Of a stretch of DNA of 64,000 bases, positions 44,408 through 54,262 are shown piece by piece (within the stretch, counting starts at the first letter, position 1; each line of letters opens with the position of its first letter). The translations under genes were made by a program, and so were the position numbers. The notes under the pieces are model-generated. The model did no database searches and was not told the origin of the DNA. It worked only from the letters and a program-made list of their open reading frames with translations. The DNA lies in the NCBI RefSeq assembly GCF_000308295.2, contig NZ_HG326652.1:35769-99768 (forward strand). The letters run 5' to 3'. This stretch comes from Afipia birgiae 34632 (GTDB lineage Bacteria; Pseudomonadota; Alphaproteobacteria; Rhizobiales; Xanthobacteraceae).

Positions 44408-44821
44408 TCAGCGTGGCGGGCTCGGTTGTCTGTTCTGTTTGCCCGTTGATGACATCTTGGGACGCGCGTTCGGAAAGCCATGCTCTTGCGACCATTTGAA
44501 CAACTCTTCGAACACGGGGCGCAGCGCCAGGGCAGAGGGCGTGATCTCGTATTCGACGCGCGGCGGAATTTCAGGAAAAATCGTGCGCTTGACCAATCCA
44601 TCGGCTTCGAGATCGCGGAGCTGCAGCGTCAGCATGTGCTGGGTGACCCCGGGAATTGCGCGGCGCAACTCGCCGAAGCGGTGCTTGCCCTGACCAAGCA
44701 GCTAGAGAATCTCGCCTTTCCACTTTCCGGTCAGCATTCCCAATGCGCGGTGGAATTGGCTCACGGCCTCTTCACCGGTGCAAATTTCATCAGGGTTTTC
44801 TGCATTGGTCTCAAATTTCAT
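44408..44821 (-). pseudogene. HxlR-family regulator interrupted by one amber codon
   Basis: From ATG 44821 the frame reads MKFETNAENPDEICTGEEAV, then ALGMLTGKWKGEIL, then TAG at 44704-44702, then LLGQGKHRFGELRRAIPG, HMLTLQLRDLEADGLVKR and PRVEYEITPSALAL to the stop at 44408. Relatives normally have Trp or another residue at the TAG position, so one base change (TGG to TAG) explains it. All else, including winged helix and length (137 codons), is intact. It is divergent from the DoxX gene 88 bases away, its probable target. A nonsense suppressor or a TTG restart at 44668 would be needed for any product. Confidence 0.88.
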
Positions 44822-44909
44822 ACTACACCAGAAAAAGCATCCTACTTGTCTTTTCCATCTTAGTTCTGAATTTTGCCTGGCGAAAGCGATCTGTGCTCAA
44901 TCCAGGGAA

Positions 44910-45314
44910 ATGATGATGTCGACGACGGATGTTCAAAGGGCGCCACGCTGGAAACCAGCTGCTCTATGGACCCTCAAAGGCCTGCTCGCAGCAGCGTTCC
45001 TGTCGGCGGGCGGGGCGAAAATCTTCGGCGTGCCGATGATGGTCGAGAGCTTCCAGCAGATCGGACTGGGACAATGGTTCCGCTATCTCACCGGGGTTCT
45101 GGAAATTGTCGGCGCGATCACGATCCTGATGCCCCGTCTTGCTGCGTTCAGAGGCGTGCTCGTGAGCTGCATCATGGTGGGGGCCATCGCAACGCATCTG
45201 CTTCTGATTGGCGGCTCGGCGGTCCCGGCGATCATTCTTCTGGCCCTGAGCGCCATCGTTGTCATTTCGCATCGCGATCAGATCGACGACCTCTTCGATC
45301 GATACGACGCATAA
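44910..45314 (+). CDS. DoxX family membrane protein
   Basis: A 134-residue protein with four hydrophobic helices (LKGLLAAAFLSAGGAKIFG, YLTGVLEIVGAITILMPRLAA, RGVLVSCIMVGAIATHLLLIGG, VPAIILLALSAIVVISHR). DoxX-fold proteins are found with thiol/redox partners and in quinone-linked sulfur or oxidative-stress systems. Here a DsrE-like protein and a TlpA-like thioredoxin follow at 12 and 6 bases, forming a compact operon. AGGGA precedes a run of three ATGs (44910, 44913, 44916); the exact start is uncertain. The divergent HxlR gene is the likely regulator. Confidence 0.88.
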   Translation: MMMSTTDVQRAPRWKPAALWTLKGLLAAAFLSAGGAKIFGVPMMVESFQQIGLGQWFRYLTGVLEIVGAITILMPRLAAFRGVLVSCIMVGAIATHLLLIGGSAVPAIILLALSAIVVISHRDQIDDLFDRYDA

Positions 45315-45326
45315 CCCGCGGCGAGG

Positions 45327-45821
45327 ATGAAAACGATGCGCATCAATCGCAGACGATGGTTCGCCACTGCCGGATACGGCCTTGCATTCGCGATGCTGCT
45401 CGCCGCGACATTGGCGGTCACCGCCGCCCCGAAAGAGCAGAAGGCTCCGCCACGTTCGCATCGTCTCGTTCTGCAAATCAACTCGGACGATCCGACTACG
45501 ATGCGGGCCGTGATTTCGACGTCGGTCCACCTGACGAAGTATTACAAGGCGATCAACGAAGGATTCACGGTCGAGATCGTCGGCTATAACGCCGGGCTCC
45601 ATATGTTTCGCGCCGATACCTCGCCCGTGCAGGATCTGTTGAAAGTTCTGCGAACCACCAATCCGGATATTCGCTTCGTCATTTGTGAGGCGACAAAGAT
45701 GGGCATGGAGCGTAACGAAGGCCGCCCGCTATCTTTCGTTGAAGGCACCACATTTGCGCCAAATGGGCCTGCCTATATGATCGGACTGCAGGAAGCCGGA
45801 TGGTCCTATATCCGCTCGTGA
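45327..45821 (+). CDS. Exported DsrE-family protein
   Basis: A 164-residue protein with an N-terminal export signal (RRRWFATAGYGLAFAMLLAATLAVTAA; the Arg pair makes a Tat-like n-region possible). The DsrE/F-like domain starts HRLVLQINSDDPTTMRAVIS and continues VEIVGYNAGLHMFRADTSPV and DIRFVICEATKMGMER. DsrE proteins handle sulfur as persulfide or sense thiols. One Cys (FVICEAT) is at the position of the active cysteine in the family. It is the middle gene of the DoxX-DsrE-TlpA cassette. Confidence 0.85.
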   Translation: MKTMRINRRRWFATAGYGLAFAMLLAATLAVTAAPKEQKAPPRSHRLVLQINSDDPTTMRAVISTSVHLTKYYKAINEGFTVEIVGYNAGLHMFRADTSPVQDLLKVLRTTNPDIRFVICEATKMGMERNEGRPLSFVEGTTFAPNGPAYMIGLQEAGWSYIRS

Positions 45822-45827
45822 GTCCGT

Positions 45828-46484
45828 ATGGATCGAGATAATTGTATGACCGCGAGCGATGAAGCTGCCGATCCGGCGCGCCATGCAATTGCGCGGCGCA
45901 CCGTGCTTGGCGGCATGCTCGGTGCCGCTTCATCAGTCATGATGCCGTCCAGCCGTGCGCAAGCGCGGACGAATGGGCCGCCGCCATTCGGAACGGCTCG
46001 CAGCCAGTTCACGCTTCTAGCCCCTGTGAAAACAGTGCCGTCCCTTCCGCTGACGCGGCTGAACGGCGCGACCGATAATTTTGCGGCGTTTCGGGGCAAG
46101 ACAGTTCTTGTGAACTTCTGGGCGACATGGTGCGCGGCGTGCCGGGTCGAATTGCCGATTCTTGATCGGTTGCAGGAAACCACGGGCCAGAAGAATTTGA
46201 AGGTCGTCGCAATATCCCTCGATCGCAACGGCCGCGCGGCCGTCCTGCCGTTCGTGCAGAAGCTCAAGATCCGGCATCTCGAAGTTTATCTCGATCCGGA
46301 TGGGCGCGTCGGGAGCGTTGGCAATGACAATGCTACGGCCCCATTCCCGATTTACGGAATGCCGATTTCATATGTCGTTGGTCCCTCCGGCCGGATCGAA
46401 GGATATCTGACCGGAGAAGCCGACTGGTTGTCGGACGATGCCAGAAATCTTCTCAGCTATTATGCGAGTCCCATGGCGGGCTGA
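45828..46484 (+). CDS. TlpA-like exported thioredoxin
   Basis: A 218-residue thioredoxin-fold protein with a Tat-like signal (ARRTVLGGMLGAASSV). The active site is WCAAC in VNFWATWCAACRVELPIL, and the cis-Pro loop is YGMPISYVVGPSGRI. Such proteins reduce disulfides in the periplasm, for example in cytochrome oxidase CuA or sulfur handling. It is the last gene of the three-gene cassette after DoxX and DsrE. Start 45828 is used; ATG 45846 is possible. It converges with ialB-like gene at 46521. Confidence 0.9.
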   Translation: MDRDNCMTASDEAADPARHAIARRTVLGGMLGAASSVMMPSSRAQARTNGPPPFGTARSQFTLLAPVKTVPSLPLTRLNGATDNFAAFRGKTVLVNFWATWCAACRVELPILDRLQETTGQKNLKVVAISLDRNGRAAVLPFVQKLKIRHLEVYLDPDGRVGSVGNDNATAPFPIYGMPISYVVGPSGRIEGYLTGEADWLSDDARNLLSYYASPMAG

Positions 46485-46520
46485 GACGGCGGGCTGATGT
46501 CTGTTGTACCGGACTGCAGA

Positions 46521-47069
46521 CTACGGCAGCTTGTCGTAGCCTTCGCCGAGCCCCTTCAGGCTGAGCGGAAAGCCGATGCCTTCTTCCGGCGTCTCGAAGA
46601 TAATGAAGGTCGCGGTCTTGGCGGTCTTGAACTGATTGAGCAGCGTGTCTTCCATCACGACTTCGGCAACGCAGCCGTTGGGCAGGCAGCGCACGAATCC
46701 GGCCCGGCCCACGTCCTTGTCGTCGAGCTTGAGGCCGAGGCCGGACGGCAACAGCACGCCCAGCGGCGCGACCACCCGCATCAGCTTGCTCTTTTGGTCG
46801 GCCGTCTTGAGGATAATGACGGTCAGCCCTGCGTTGGAGCGGTCTTCGGCCACCACGCTCTGGATCAGGGCGCATTGTTCGGCCTGCGCACCGGCCGGGG
46901 TGTCGCAGCGGATCTGCCAGTCGCCGTGGACCGATTTGACCGCCCCCTGCGCCCGGGCCGGAGCGGGCACCGCAAAAAAGGCCGCAACCGCAACCGTTGC
47001 AAGCCAAATCGGCGCCTTCGCAAGGCTGCGGATCGAGAAAAGTTGGTTTCGCACGCCCATCAGGCTCAT
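46521..47069 (-). CDS. Invasion-associated locus B (IalB) family protein
   Basis: A 182-residue periplasmic protein. The signal peptide ends around VPAPARAQ and the domain starts VKSVHGDWQIRCDTPAGAQAEQCALIQ, then VLLPSGLGLKLDD and VRCLPNGCVAEVVM. The Cys pairs are those of the IalB fold, which in Bartonella affects erythrocyte invasion; in free-living relatives the role is unclear. Start ATG 47069 removes an implausible 35-residue extension. It is divergent from coxB. Confidence 0.9.
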   Translation of the reverse strand: MSLMGVRNQLFSIRSLAKAPIWLATVAVAAFFAVPAPARAQGAVKSVHGDWQIRCDTPAGAQAEQCALIQSVVAEDRSNAGLTVIILKTADQKSKLMRVVAPLGVLLPSGLGLKLDDKDVGRAGFVRCLPNGCVAEVVMEDTLLNQFKTAKTATFIIFETPEEGIGFPLSLKGLGEGYDKLP

Positions 47070-47524
47070 ATCCTCGGCAATAATTCCGGCAACTTGACGA
47101 TTCCCGGCAGTTTTTCGCAGCGTCTCCTGCCTGATCGCTGGATTGATAGGGCAATGACGGCGTCTTGAGGGCAAGCCTTGTTAGAGGGCAAAGCCTATCG
47201 CCGGGATGCACCACCTCACAGCCGCGAATCGGGTTTTCGCCGCATATCTTGTCCGGGGTACAACGGACAATCCAAGTGTCAAGCATCTCCGGCTGCAGGA
47301 CTGCTGGTTTTGGCCCATTTGCCAAGGGGATTCCGACTGTGTGCCCGCCTTATTACGTGCATTGCGGTAGGCATCGAATTATGGTTTGAGAGGCTGGAAA
47401 TTCGACGCGTTCTAACCTTTGGCCGATGGCCGAAATCGTGATCGCGACCGAGAAAGCAGGCTTAAAAGCAGATCTTGCCGCCCGGCAGGGTCGCTGGGGT
47501 GACTAAAGCAGGAGCGATAGCGGC
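47070..47524. promoter_or_regulatory. Intergenic region upstream of coxB
   Basis: This 455-base divergent gap is the control region of the oxidase operon. It holds a short perfect inverted repeat, TTGGC (47310-47314) and GCCAA (47321-47325), and a similar imperfect pair at about 47419-47434 (TTGGCC-GAT-GGCCGAA). No good -35/-10 pair with correct spacing was found by eye. Short open frames at 47165-47441 have no start signals or recognisable content. TATGGT near 47380 could be a -10 box without a matching -35. Confidence 0.4.
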
Positions 47525-48373
47525 ATGAAGATGTCGAAGGGCCAAAATGGCCGGCGAGTACTGGGCTTTGCGGTGGCTGCCACCGTGCTTGCCGCGGCAG
47601 GGGCAGCTTTCGCGGCCGGCGGGACCGTTGGTCAGCCGTCGCCCTGGGAATACACGCTCCAGCCGTCCGCATCGCCGGTAATGGACAACATCACCTGGTT
47701 CCACAATTTCCTGCTCTGGATCATCACCGCGATCACGATTTTTGTCGCGATTTTGCTTGGTATCGTGGCGGTCAAGTTTAACGCACGCAAGAACCCGGTC
47801 CCCTCCAAGACCACCCACAACACGATGATCGAAGTGGTCTGGACCATCGTGCCGGTGCTGATTCTGGTCGGTATCGCCGTGCCGTCATTCCGCCTGCTGT
47901 TCCAGCAGCTCGACATTCCGAAGGCTGATCTGACGATCAAGGCCACCGGCAAGCAGTGGTACTGGACCTACGCCTATCCCGATAACGGCAAGTTCGAATT
48001 CGATTCGCTGATGGTCGCCAACAAGGCGCCGCGGCTGCTGGCGGTTGACAACGAGGTGGTCGTACCGGTGAACAAGGTGATCCGGGTGCAGGTCACGGGC
48101 GCCGACGTCATTCACTCCTTTGCCGTGCCGGCGTTTGGCGTGAAGATCGACGCGGTTCCGGGTCGTCTCAACGAGACCTGGTTCAAGGCGACCAAGGAAG
48201 GAATGTTCTACGGCCAGTGCTCCGAACTGTGCGGCAAGGACCACGCCTACATGCCGATCGCGATTCGCGTCGTGAACGATCAGGAATTCACGACCTGGGT
48301 TGAGGCGGCGAAGAAGAAGTATGCGAGCAACCCCGCGAATTCGTACGCGTCGATCGGGGCTGCTGCGCAGTAA
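47525..48373 (+). CDS. coxB: Cytochrome c oxidase subunit II
   Basis: A 282-residue subunit of the aa3 oxidase that takes electrons from cytochrome c. A signal peptide and two transmembrane helices (about 58-85 and 100-122) precede the periplasmic CuA domain. CuA ligands are His197, Cys232, Glu234, Cys236, His240 and Met243 (MFYGQCSELCGKDHAYMP). The aromatic QWYWTYAYPD carries the electron entry Trp. It opens the coxB-ctaD-ctaB-coxF-ctaG-coxC operon. GGAG lies about 12 bases before the ATG. Confidence 0.96.
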   Translation: MKMSKGQNGRRVLGFAVAATVLAAAGAAFAAGGTVGQPSPWEYTLQPSASPVMDNITWFHNFLLWIITAITIFVAILLGIVAVKFNARKNPVPSKTTHNTMIEVVWTIVPVLILVGIAVPSFRLLFQQLDIPKADLTIKATGKQWYWTYAYPDNGKFEFDSLMVANKAPRLLAVDNEVVVPVNKVIRVQVTGADVIHSFAVPAFGVKIDAVPGRLNETWFKATKEGMFYGQCSELCGKDHAYMPIAIRVVNDQEFTTWVEAAKKKYASNPANSYASIGAAAQ

Positions 48374-50074
<1,701 letters not shown>

Positions 50075-50093
50075 GCACGCGGCTGAGACAATG

Positions 50094-50125
50094 CATCCGC
50101 CGCGGCCAAGCGGCCACGGCGGATG
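50094..50125 (+). other. Long stem-loop between ctaD and ctaB
   Basis: The arms at 50094-50107 and 50112-50125 pair over 14 positions with one mismatch (C-A) around the loop AAGC. It starts 19 bases after the ctaD stop and is not followed by a T-tract. It probably protects the ctaD mRNA 3' end or reduces expression of the downstream assembly genes relative to the structural subunits. Confidence 0.65.
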
Positions 50126-50151
50126 AAACGTTCAGGAAGTGAGTTCAGATC

Positions 50152-51093
50152 TTGTCGATTGTCGACCATCACGCGATCGATCTGTCGCCTCGTATCTCCG
50201 AGGCTGGCGTCGCTGATTATATCGCGCTGCTGAAGCCGCGCGTGATGTCGCTGGTGGTGTTCACCGCGCTGGTGGGTCTCGTCATCGCGCCGGGCCATTT
50301 CCATCCGGTGCTGGCAATCACCTCGATCCTGTGCATCGCGGTCGGCGGCGGCGCGGCCGGTGCGCTGAACATGTGGTACGAGCACGATATCGACGCCCTG
50401 ATGTCGCGCACCGCCAACCGCCCGATTCCGCGCGGCCGCATCCTGCCCGGCGAGGCGCTGGCCTTCGGCCTGACGCTGGCGTTCTTCTCGGTGATGACGC
50501 TCGGCATTCTGGTGAACTGGCTGGCCGGCGCGCTTCTGGCTTTCACCATCTTTTTCTATGTCGTGGTCTACACGATGTGGCTGAAGCGGTGGACCGCGCA
50601 AAACATTGTCATCGGTGGTGCTGCAGGCGCTCTGCCGCCGGTGGTGGCCTGGGCCGCGGCCACAGGCTCGCTGTCGCCCGAGCCGATTTTGCTGTTTCTG
50701 ATCATCTTCCTGTGGACGCCGCCGCATTTCTGGGCGCTGGCGCTGTTCCGCACCGACGATTACCAGCGCGCCAACATCCCGATGCTGCCGAACGTCGCCG
50801 GTCCCGACGCGACGCGGCTGCAGATCCTGCTTTATACGATCCTGCTGGTGGCGGTTGCGGCGTCGCCCTGGCCACTGGGCTATTTCGACGCGATCTACGG
50901 CGTGACATCGCTGGTTCTTGGCGCGGGTATGCTCTGGTATGCCGTGAGTGTGTACCGTCATCGCACCGGCAGCGCCGGGCTGCGCGCCACGCGCGGGCTG
51001 TTCAAGTTCTCGATCCTGTATTTGTTCGGATTGTTCGCCGTGTTGCTGGCCGAAGTCGTGGTGTCCGCAGCCGCGCGGGCGATCTGGTCATGA
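50152..51093 (+). CDS. ctaB: Protoheme IX farnesyltransferase (heme O synthase)
   Basis: A 313-residue UbiA-family membrane enzyme that attaches a farnesyl group to heme b, making heme O for oxidase maturation. The two Asp-rich motifs are [19 protein letters not shown] and, in the second half, [20 protein letters not shown]. About nine helices are present. The TTG at 50152 is the only good start, with AGGAAGTGAG upstream. The stop overlaps the ATG of the coxF-like gene. Confidence 0.95.
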   Translation: MSIVDHHAIDLSPRISEAGVADYIALLKPRVMSLVVFTALVGLVIAPGHFHPVLAITSILCIAVGGGAAGALNMWYEHDIDALMSRTANRPIPRGRILPGEALAFGLTLAFFSVMTLGILVNWLAGALLAFTIFFYVVVYTMWLKRWTAQNIVIGGAAGALPPVVAWAAATGSLSPEPILLFLIIFLWTPPHFWALALFRTDDYQRANIPMLPNVAGPDATRLQILLYTILLVAVAASPWPLGYFDAIYGVTSLVLGAGMLWYAVSVYRHRTGSAGLRATRGLFKFSILYLFGLFAVLLAEVVVSAAARAIWS

Positions 51094-51272
51094 GCGCGGG
51101 CGTCGTCATGGACAGCAAGAAACCGCCAGAGGGCATCGTTCTCACGCCGGAGCAGAAAAAGCGCCAACGCGAGCGGTCCATCGCCATAGCGCTGGCGCTG
51201 GGTGTGATGGTGCTGCTGTTTTTCGCGGTGACCATGGTGAAGGGTCCCATCGTCCTTCATCGGCCGCTGTGA
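51090..51272 (+). CDS. CoxF-like small membrane protein
   Basis: A 60-residue protein with a basic, Gln/Lys-rich N-terminal half ([13 protein letters not shown]) and one transmembrane helix ([18 protein letters not shown]). A gene of this size and position, between ctaB and ctaG, is constant in alphaproteobacterial aa3 operons and has been called coxF; its role is presumed assembly or small-subunit function. It overlaps ctaB by four bases (ATGA), and its TGA overlaps a GTG that could start ctaG. Confidence 0.82.
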   Translation: MSAGVVMDSKKPPEGIVLTPEQKKRQRERSIAIALALGVMVLLFFAVTMVKGPIVLHRPL

Positions 51273-51292
51273 ACGGAGGCGATGCACAGGAC

Positions 51293-51904
51293 ATGACGCA
51301 GCAATCCACCAGCAAGGCGAAGCCGCGCATCAGCCGCGACGTCATGGTCGCGTCGATCTGCGGGTTCGTTGTCGCGTTCATGGTCGGCGCGTCCTACGCG
51401 GCCGTGCCGTTCTACGACTGGTTCTGCCGCGTCACCGGATTCAACGGCACCACGCAGGTCGCGACCTCCGCGCCTGAAAAGTCACTGGAGCGCCGCATCG
51501 CGGTTCGCTTCGACTCCAATGTCAGCGGCGGCCTGCCCTGGAAGTTCCAGCCGGAGCAGACCGAGATCAGCGTCAAGATCGGTGAGGTCGTCACCGTCTA
51601 TTACACCGTCACCAACCAGGCTGCGCGCACGACCACGGGAGTGGCCGCCTACAATGTCGCGCCCCTCACGGTCGGCGCGTTCTTCCAGAAGATCAATTGC
51701 TTCTGCTTCACCGAGCAATCGTTCGGTCCCGGCGAGAAGCGCGAGATGGCGGTGGTGTTCTATGTCGATCCGGCGCTCGCCGCCGATCGCGAATATGACG
51801 ACCTGAACACCATCACCCTGTCCTATACGTTCTACCCTGTGAAAGATCCGGCACCGAAGCCGCTGGCGGCGACAGAGACGGACAAGCGCAAGGGCAATCT
51901 TTGA
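51293..51904 (+). CDS. ctaG: Cytochrome c oxidase assembly protein CtaG (Cox11)
   Basis: A 203-residue inner-membrane copper chaperone that inserts CuB into subunit I. One N-terminal helix ([20 protein letters not shown]) anchors an immunoglobulin-like periplasmic domain with [17 protein letters not shown] and the copper-binding CxC of [10 protein letters not shown]. The start is uncertain: ATG 51293 has GGAGG 13 bases upstream, while a GTG at 51269 overlaps the previous stop. It lies between coxF-like and coxC. Confidence 0.93.
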   Translation: MTQQSTSKAKPRISRDVMVASICGFVVAFMVGASYAAVPFYDWFCRVTGFNGTTQVATSAPEKSLERRIAVRFDSNVSGGLPWKFQPEQTEISVKIGEVVTVYYTVTNQAARTTTGVAAYNVAPLTVGAFFQKINCFCFTEQSFGPGEKREMAVVFYVDPALAADREYDDLNTITLSYTFYPVKDPAPKPLAATETDKRKGNL

Positions 51905-51961
51905 GTTTTCGGCTTTAACTGCGACACGCGCCGGATCACACCGGCATCACGGAGAGACCAA

Positions 51962-52816
51962 ATGGCAACGGGCCAAGCCAAACACCACGATTATCATCTC
52001 GTCGATCCGAGCCCGTGGCCGGTCGTCGGCTCCATCTCGGCCTTCATTATGGCCGTGGGTGCTGTCGCATGGATGCACAAGATGTTCGCCGGCGCGCCGA
52101 TCGTGTTCGGCGTCGGCACCATCGGCGTTCTCTACACGATGGCAAGCTGGTGGGCCGACGTGATCCGCGAGGCGCAGTATAAGGGCGACCATACCCGCGT
52201 GGTGCAGTTGCATCACCGCTACGGCATGATCCTGTTCATCGCTTCCGAAGTGATGTTCTTCGTGGCGTGGTTCTGGGCCTATTTCAATGCGGCGCTGTTC
52301 CCGGCCGATCCGGTTCACGTCACCCGCGAGGCGCTGTTCGGCGGCGTGTGGCCCCCGAAAGGCATCGAGACCTTCGACCCGTGGCATCTGCCCCTGCTCA
52401 ACACGCTGATCCTGCTGACCTCCGGCACCACGGTGACCTGGGCGCATCACGCGCTGCTCGAGGGCGACCGCAAGGGCCTGAAGTGGGGCCTGATTCTCAC
52501 TGTCGCCCTCGGCGCGCTGTTCACCTGCGTGCAGGCCTATGAGTACAGCCACGCGGCGTTCAGCTTCGCGGGCAACGTCTACGGCGCGACCTTCTTCATG
52601 GCCACGGGCTTCCATGGCTTCCACGTGCTGGTCGGCACCATCTTCCTGCTGGTGTGTTTGTTCCGCGCCTATGCCGGACACTTCACGCCGCAGCAGCATC
52701 TCGGCTTCGAGTTCGCCGCCTGGTACTGGCACTTCGTCGACGTGGTCTGGCTGTTCCTGTTCATCGCTATCTATGTCTGGGGACATGGCGCATCGACCAT
52801 GGCTGGCGCGCACTGA
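51962..52816 (+). CDS. coxC: Cytochrome c oxidase subunit III
   Basis: A 284-residue core subunit with seven helices. Landmarks: [25 protein letters not shown] with the conserved Glu, [21 protein letters not shown], and [19 protein letters not shown] near the C-terminus. GGAGAG lies ten bases before the ATG. It is the last structural gene; a classic terminator 22 bases after its stop separates it from the DUF983 and SURF1 genes. Confidence 0.96.
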   Translation: MATGQAKHHDYHLVDPSPWPVVGSISAFIMAVGAVAWMHKMFAGAPIVFGVGTIGVLYTMASWWADVIREAQYKGDHTRVVQLHHRYGMILFIASEVMFFVAWFWAYFNAALFPADPVHVTREALFGGVWPPKGIETFDPWHLPLLNTLILLTSGTTVTWAHHALLEGDRKGLKWGLILTVALGALFTCVQAYEYSHAAFSFAGNVYGATFFMATGFHGFHVLVGTIFLLVCLFRAYAGHFTPQQHLGFEFAAWYWHFVDVVWLFLFIAIYVWGHGASTMAGAH

Positions 52817-52837
52817 TCTCGCGCTGGTTTATCGATC

Positions 52838-52863
52838 AGGGCGGCCTTCGGGTCGCCCTTTTT
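52838..52863 (+). terminator. Rho-independent terminator of the cox operon
   Basis: AGGGCGGCC (52838-52846) pairs with GGTCGCCCT (52851-52859) around a TTCG tetraloop, with one G-T pair, followed by TTTTT. It ends the coxB-coxC unit. Confidence 0.92.
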
Positions 52864-52928
52864 CGTGAGCGCTTTGCCCTTGCGGGGGCGTGGCAGCGGG
52901 CGTAGCGAAGGCCGATGAGAACAGCGCC

Positions 52929-53324
52929 ATGATCGATCATCCAGCGACCGCGAGCGTGTCACAGGCTGCGCTGCGCGGCCTCGCCTGCAAGTGCCCGCGT
53001 TGCGGCAATGGCAAGCTCTATGCGGGATTCCTCACGCTGCGCCCGCGCTGCGACCGCTGCGGCCTTGACTACGCCTTCATTGATGCGGGGGATGGCCCGG
53101 CCGTGTTCATCATCATGATCGCGGGGTTTATCGTGGTCGGCTCGGCGCTGGTCGTTGAAATCAAGTATCAGCCGCCGTTCTGGGTGCATGCTGCGTTGTG
53201 GGGGCCGCTGATTCTGGCGACGACCCTGCTGCCGCTGCGGTCGATGAAGGCGCTCCTCATCGCCTTGCAGTATCACCACAAGGCCGCCGAAGGTCAGATC
53301 ATCGAACGCAAACCGGACGCATGA
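52929..53324 (+). CDS. DUF983 family zinc-ribbon membrane protein
   Basis: A 131-residue protein. A zinc-ribbon (CKCPRCGNGKLY ... CDRCGLDYAF) is followed by two hydrophobic segments (VFIIMIAGFIVVGSALVVEI and WVHAALWGPLILATTLLPL). DUF983 genes sit beside SURF1/coxC in alphaproteobacteria, so a role in oxidase assembly is inferred. The start ATG 52929 has no strong ribosome site; a longer frame opens at 52890. Its stop codon lies inside palindromic repeat copy 2. Confidence 0.85.
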   Translation: MIDHPATASVSQAALRGLACKCPRCGNGKLYAGFLTLRPRCDRCGLDYAFIDAGDGPAVFIIMIAGFIVVGSALVVEIKYQPPFWVHAALWGPLILATTLLPLRSMKALLIALQYHHKAAEGQIIERKPDA

Positions 53325-53360
53325 TCCGGAAAAGTGGGAGCCGGTTTTCCGAGATCATGC
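53319..53360. repeat. Palindromic intergenic repeat, copy 2
   Basis: The unit has GCATGATC at the left and GATCATGC at the right, with an inner CCGGAAAA...TTTTCCG palindrome. It overlaps the DUF983 stop codon: the TGA at 53322-53324 is part of the repeat. It sits ten bases before the SURF1 start. The core matches copy 1 at 25684-25728 closely. As RNA it would form a long stem between the two genes. Confidence 0.85.
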
Positions 53361-53370
53361 GTGAACAAAC

Positions 53371-54132
53371 ATGACACAAGAAATTAGAGCTACGCGCCAG
53401 CGTGGCATTTTCGGTCTTGCCGTGATCGCACTGGTCATGGTGTCGGTGCTCGCCGGCCTCGGCGTCTGGCAGCTTCGCCGCAAGGACGAGAAGCACGCAC
53501 TGATCGCCGCTTTGACCGAACGGCTTGCCAAGGAACCGGTTGCGTTGCCGTCCGCGGCCGCATGGCCCACGCTCACGCCAGCCCATGACGAATTTTCGCG
53601 CATCAAATTCAGCGCGACGTTCGAGGCGAAGCCCGATGCCATGGTGTACAGCTCCGGCTCCGCGGTGCGCGATGATATTACCGGGCCGGGGACATGGGCC
53701 TTCATGCCGGCTCGGCTCGCCGATGGGCGCCGCGTGGTCATCAACGCCGGCTTTGTGCAGAACACGATGCAGGATCGCGCGCAGCAGGACCGTGCGGTGT
53801 CGCGGCTTGTCACAGGCGCGCCGGTTGAGCTGACCGGCTATCTCCGTTTTCCGGAAGAGGCCAGCACACTGACGCCGAGGGAAGATAGCGGCAAGCGGCT
53901 GTGGTTCGTGCGCGATCATCATTCGATGGCGCAGGTGCTGGCGTGGGGCGACGTCGCGCCCTTCTATGTCGATCTCGAATCGCCACAGCCTGCCACGGGC
54001 AGTCCGAAGCCGGGTCCGCTGCACGTGCAGCTCAAGGACAACCATCTGCAGTACGCCATCACGTGGTTCGGTCTGGCCCTCGTGGTTGCGGCAGCCTTCG
54101 GCTTCTGGGTCGCAGGCCAGCGCCGGGCTTGA
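53371..54132 (+). CDS. SURF1 family oxidase assembly protein
   Basis: A 253-residue inner-membrane protein needed for heme a insertion into oxidase subunit I. Two helices frame a periplasmic domain: the N-terminal GLAVIALVMVSVLAGLGVWQ with the conserved GxWQLRRKDEK, and the C-terminal YAITWFGLALVVAAAFGFWV. GPGTWAFMPARLADGRRVVINAGFV-type residues mark the core (read in two parts, GTWAFMPARLADG and RVVINAGFV). It follows DUF983 across the palindromic repeat. Confidence 0.93.
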   Translation: MTQEIRATRQRGIFGLAVIALVMVSVLAGLGVWQLRRKDEKHALIAALTERLAKEPVALPSAAAWPTLTPAHDEFSRIKFSATFEAKPDAMVYSSGSAVRDDITGPGTWAFMPARLADGRRVVINAGFVQNTMQDRAQQDRAVSRLVTGAPVELTGYLRFPEEASTLTPREDSGKRLWFVRDHHSMAQVLAWGDVAPFYVDLESPQPATGSPKPGPLHVQLKDNHLQYAITWFGLALVVAAAFGFWVAGQRRA

Positions 54133-54262
54133 TCCAGCCTGGTTTGGATTCTTGTGAAGCCGGGGCGCAGCCGATATGGTGCAGCTCGACTTTGCCCATG
54201 GCAAAGTTATTAACCCATCATTATCAAAGGCTTGCGACAGGCTTGAGCCTTTGGAGGATCGC

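Noticed and set aside
44702-44704. In-frame TAG in the HxlR gene as a pyrrolysine or recoding site
   Set aside because: HxlR proteins have no such residue, no recoding element is seen, and a TGG to TAG change is the simpler explanation.
47165-47441. Two short plus-strand open frames upstream of coxB
   Set aside because: No ribosome site, no hydrophobic or conserved segment, and the region is better read as a promoter.
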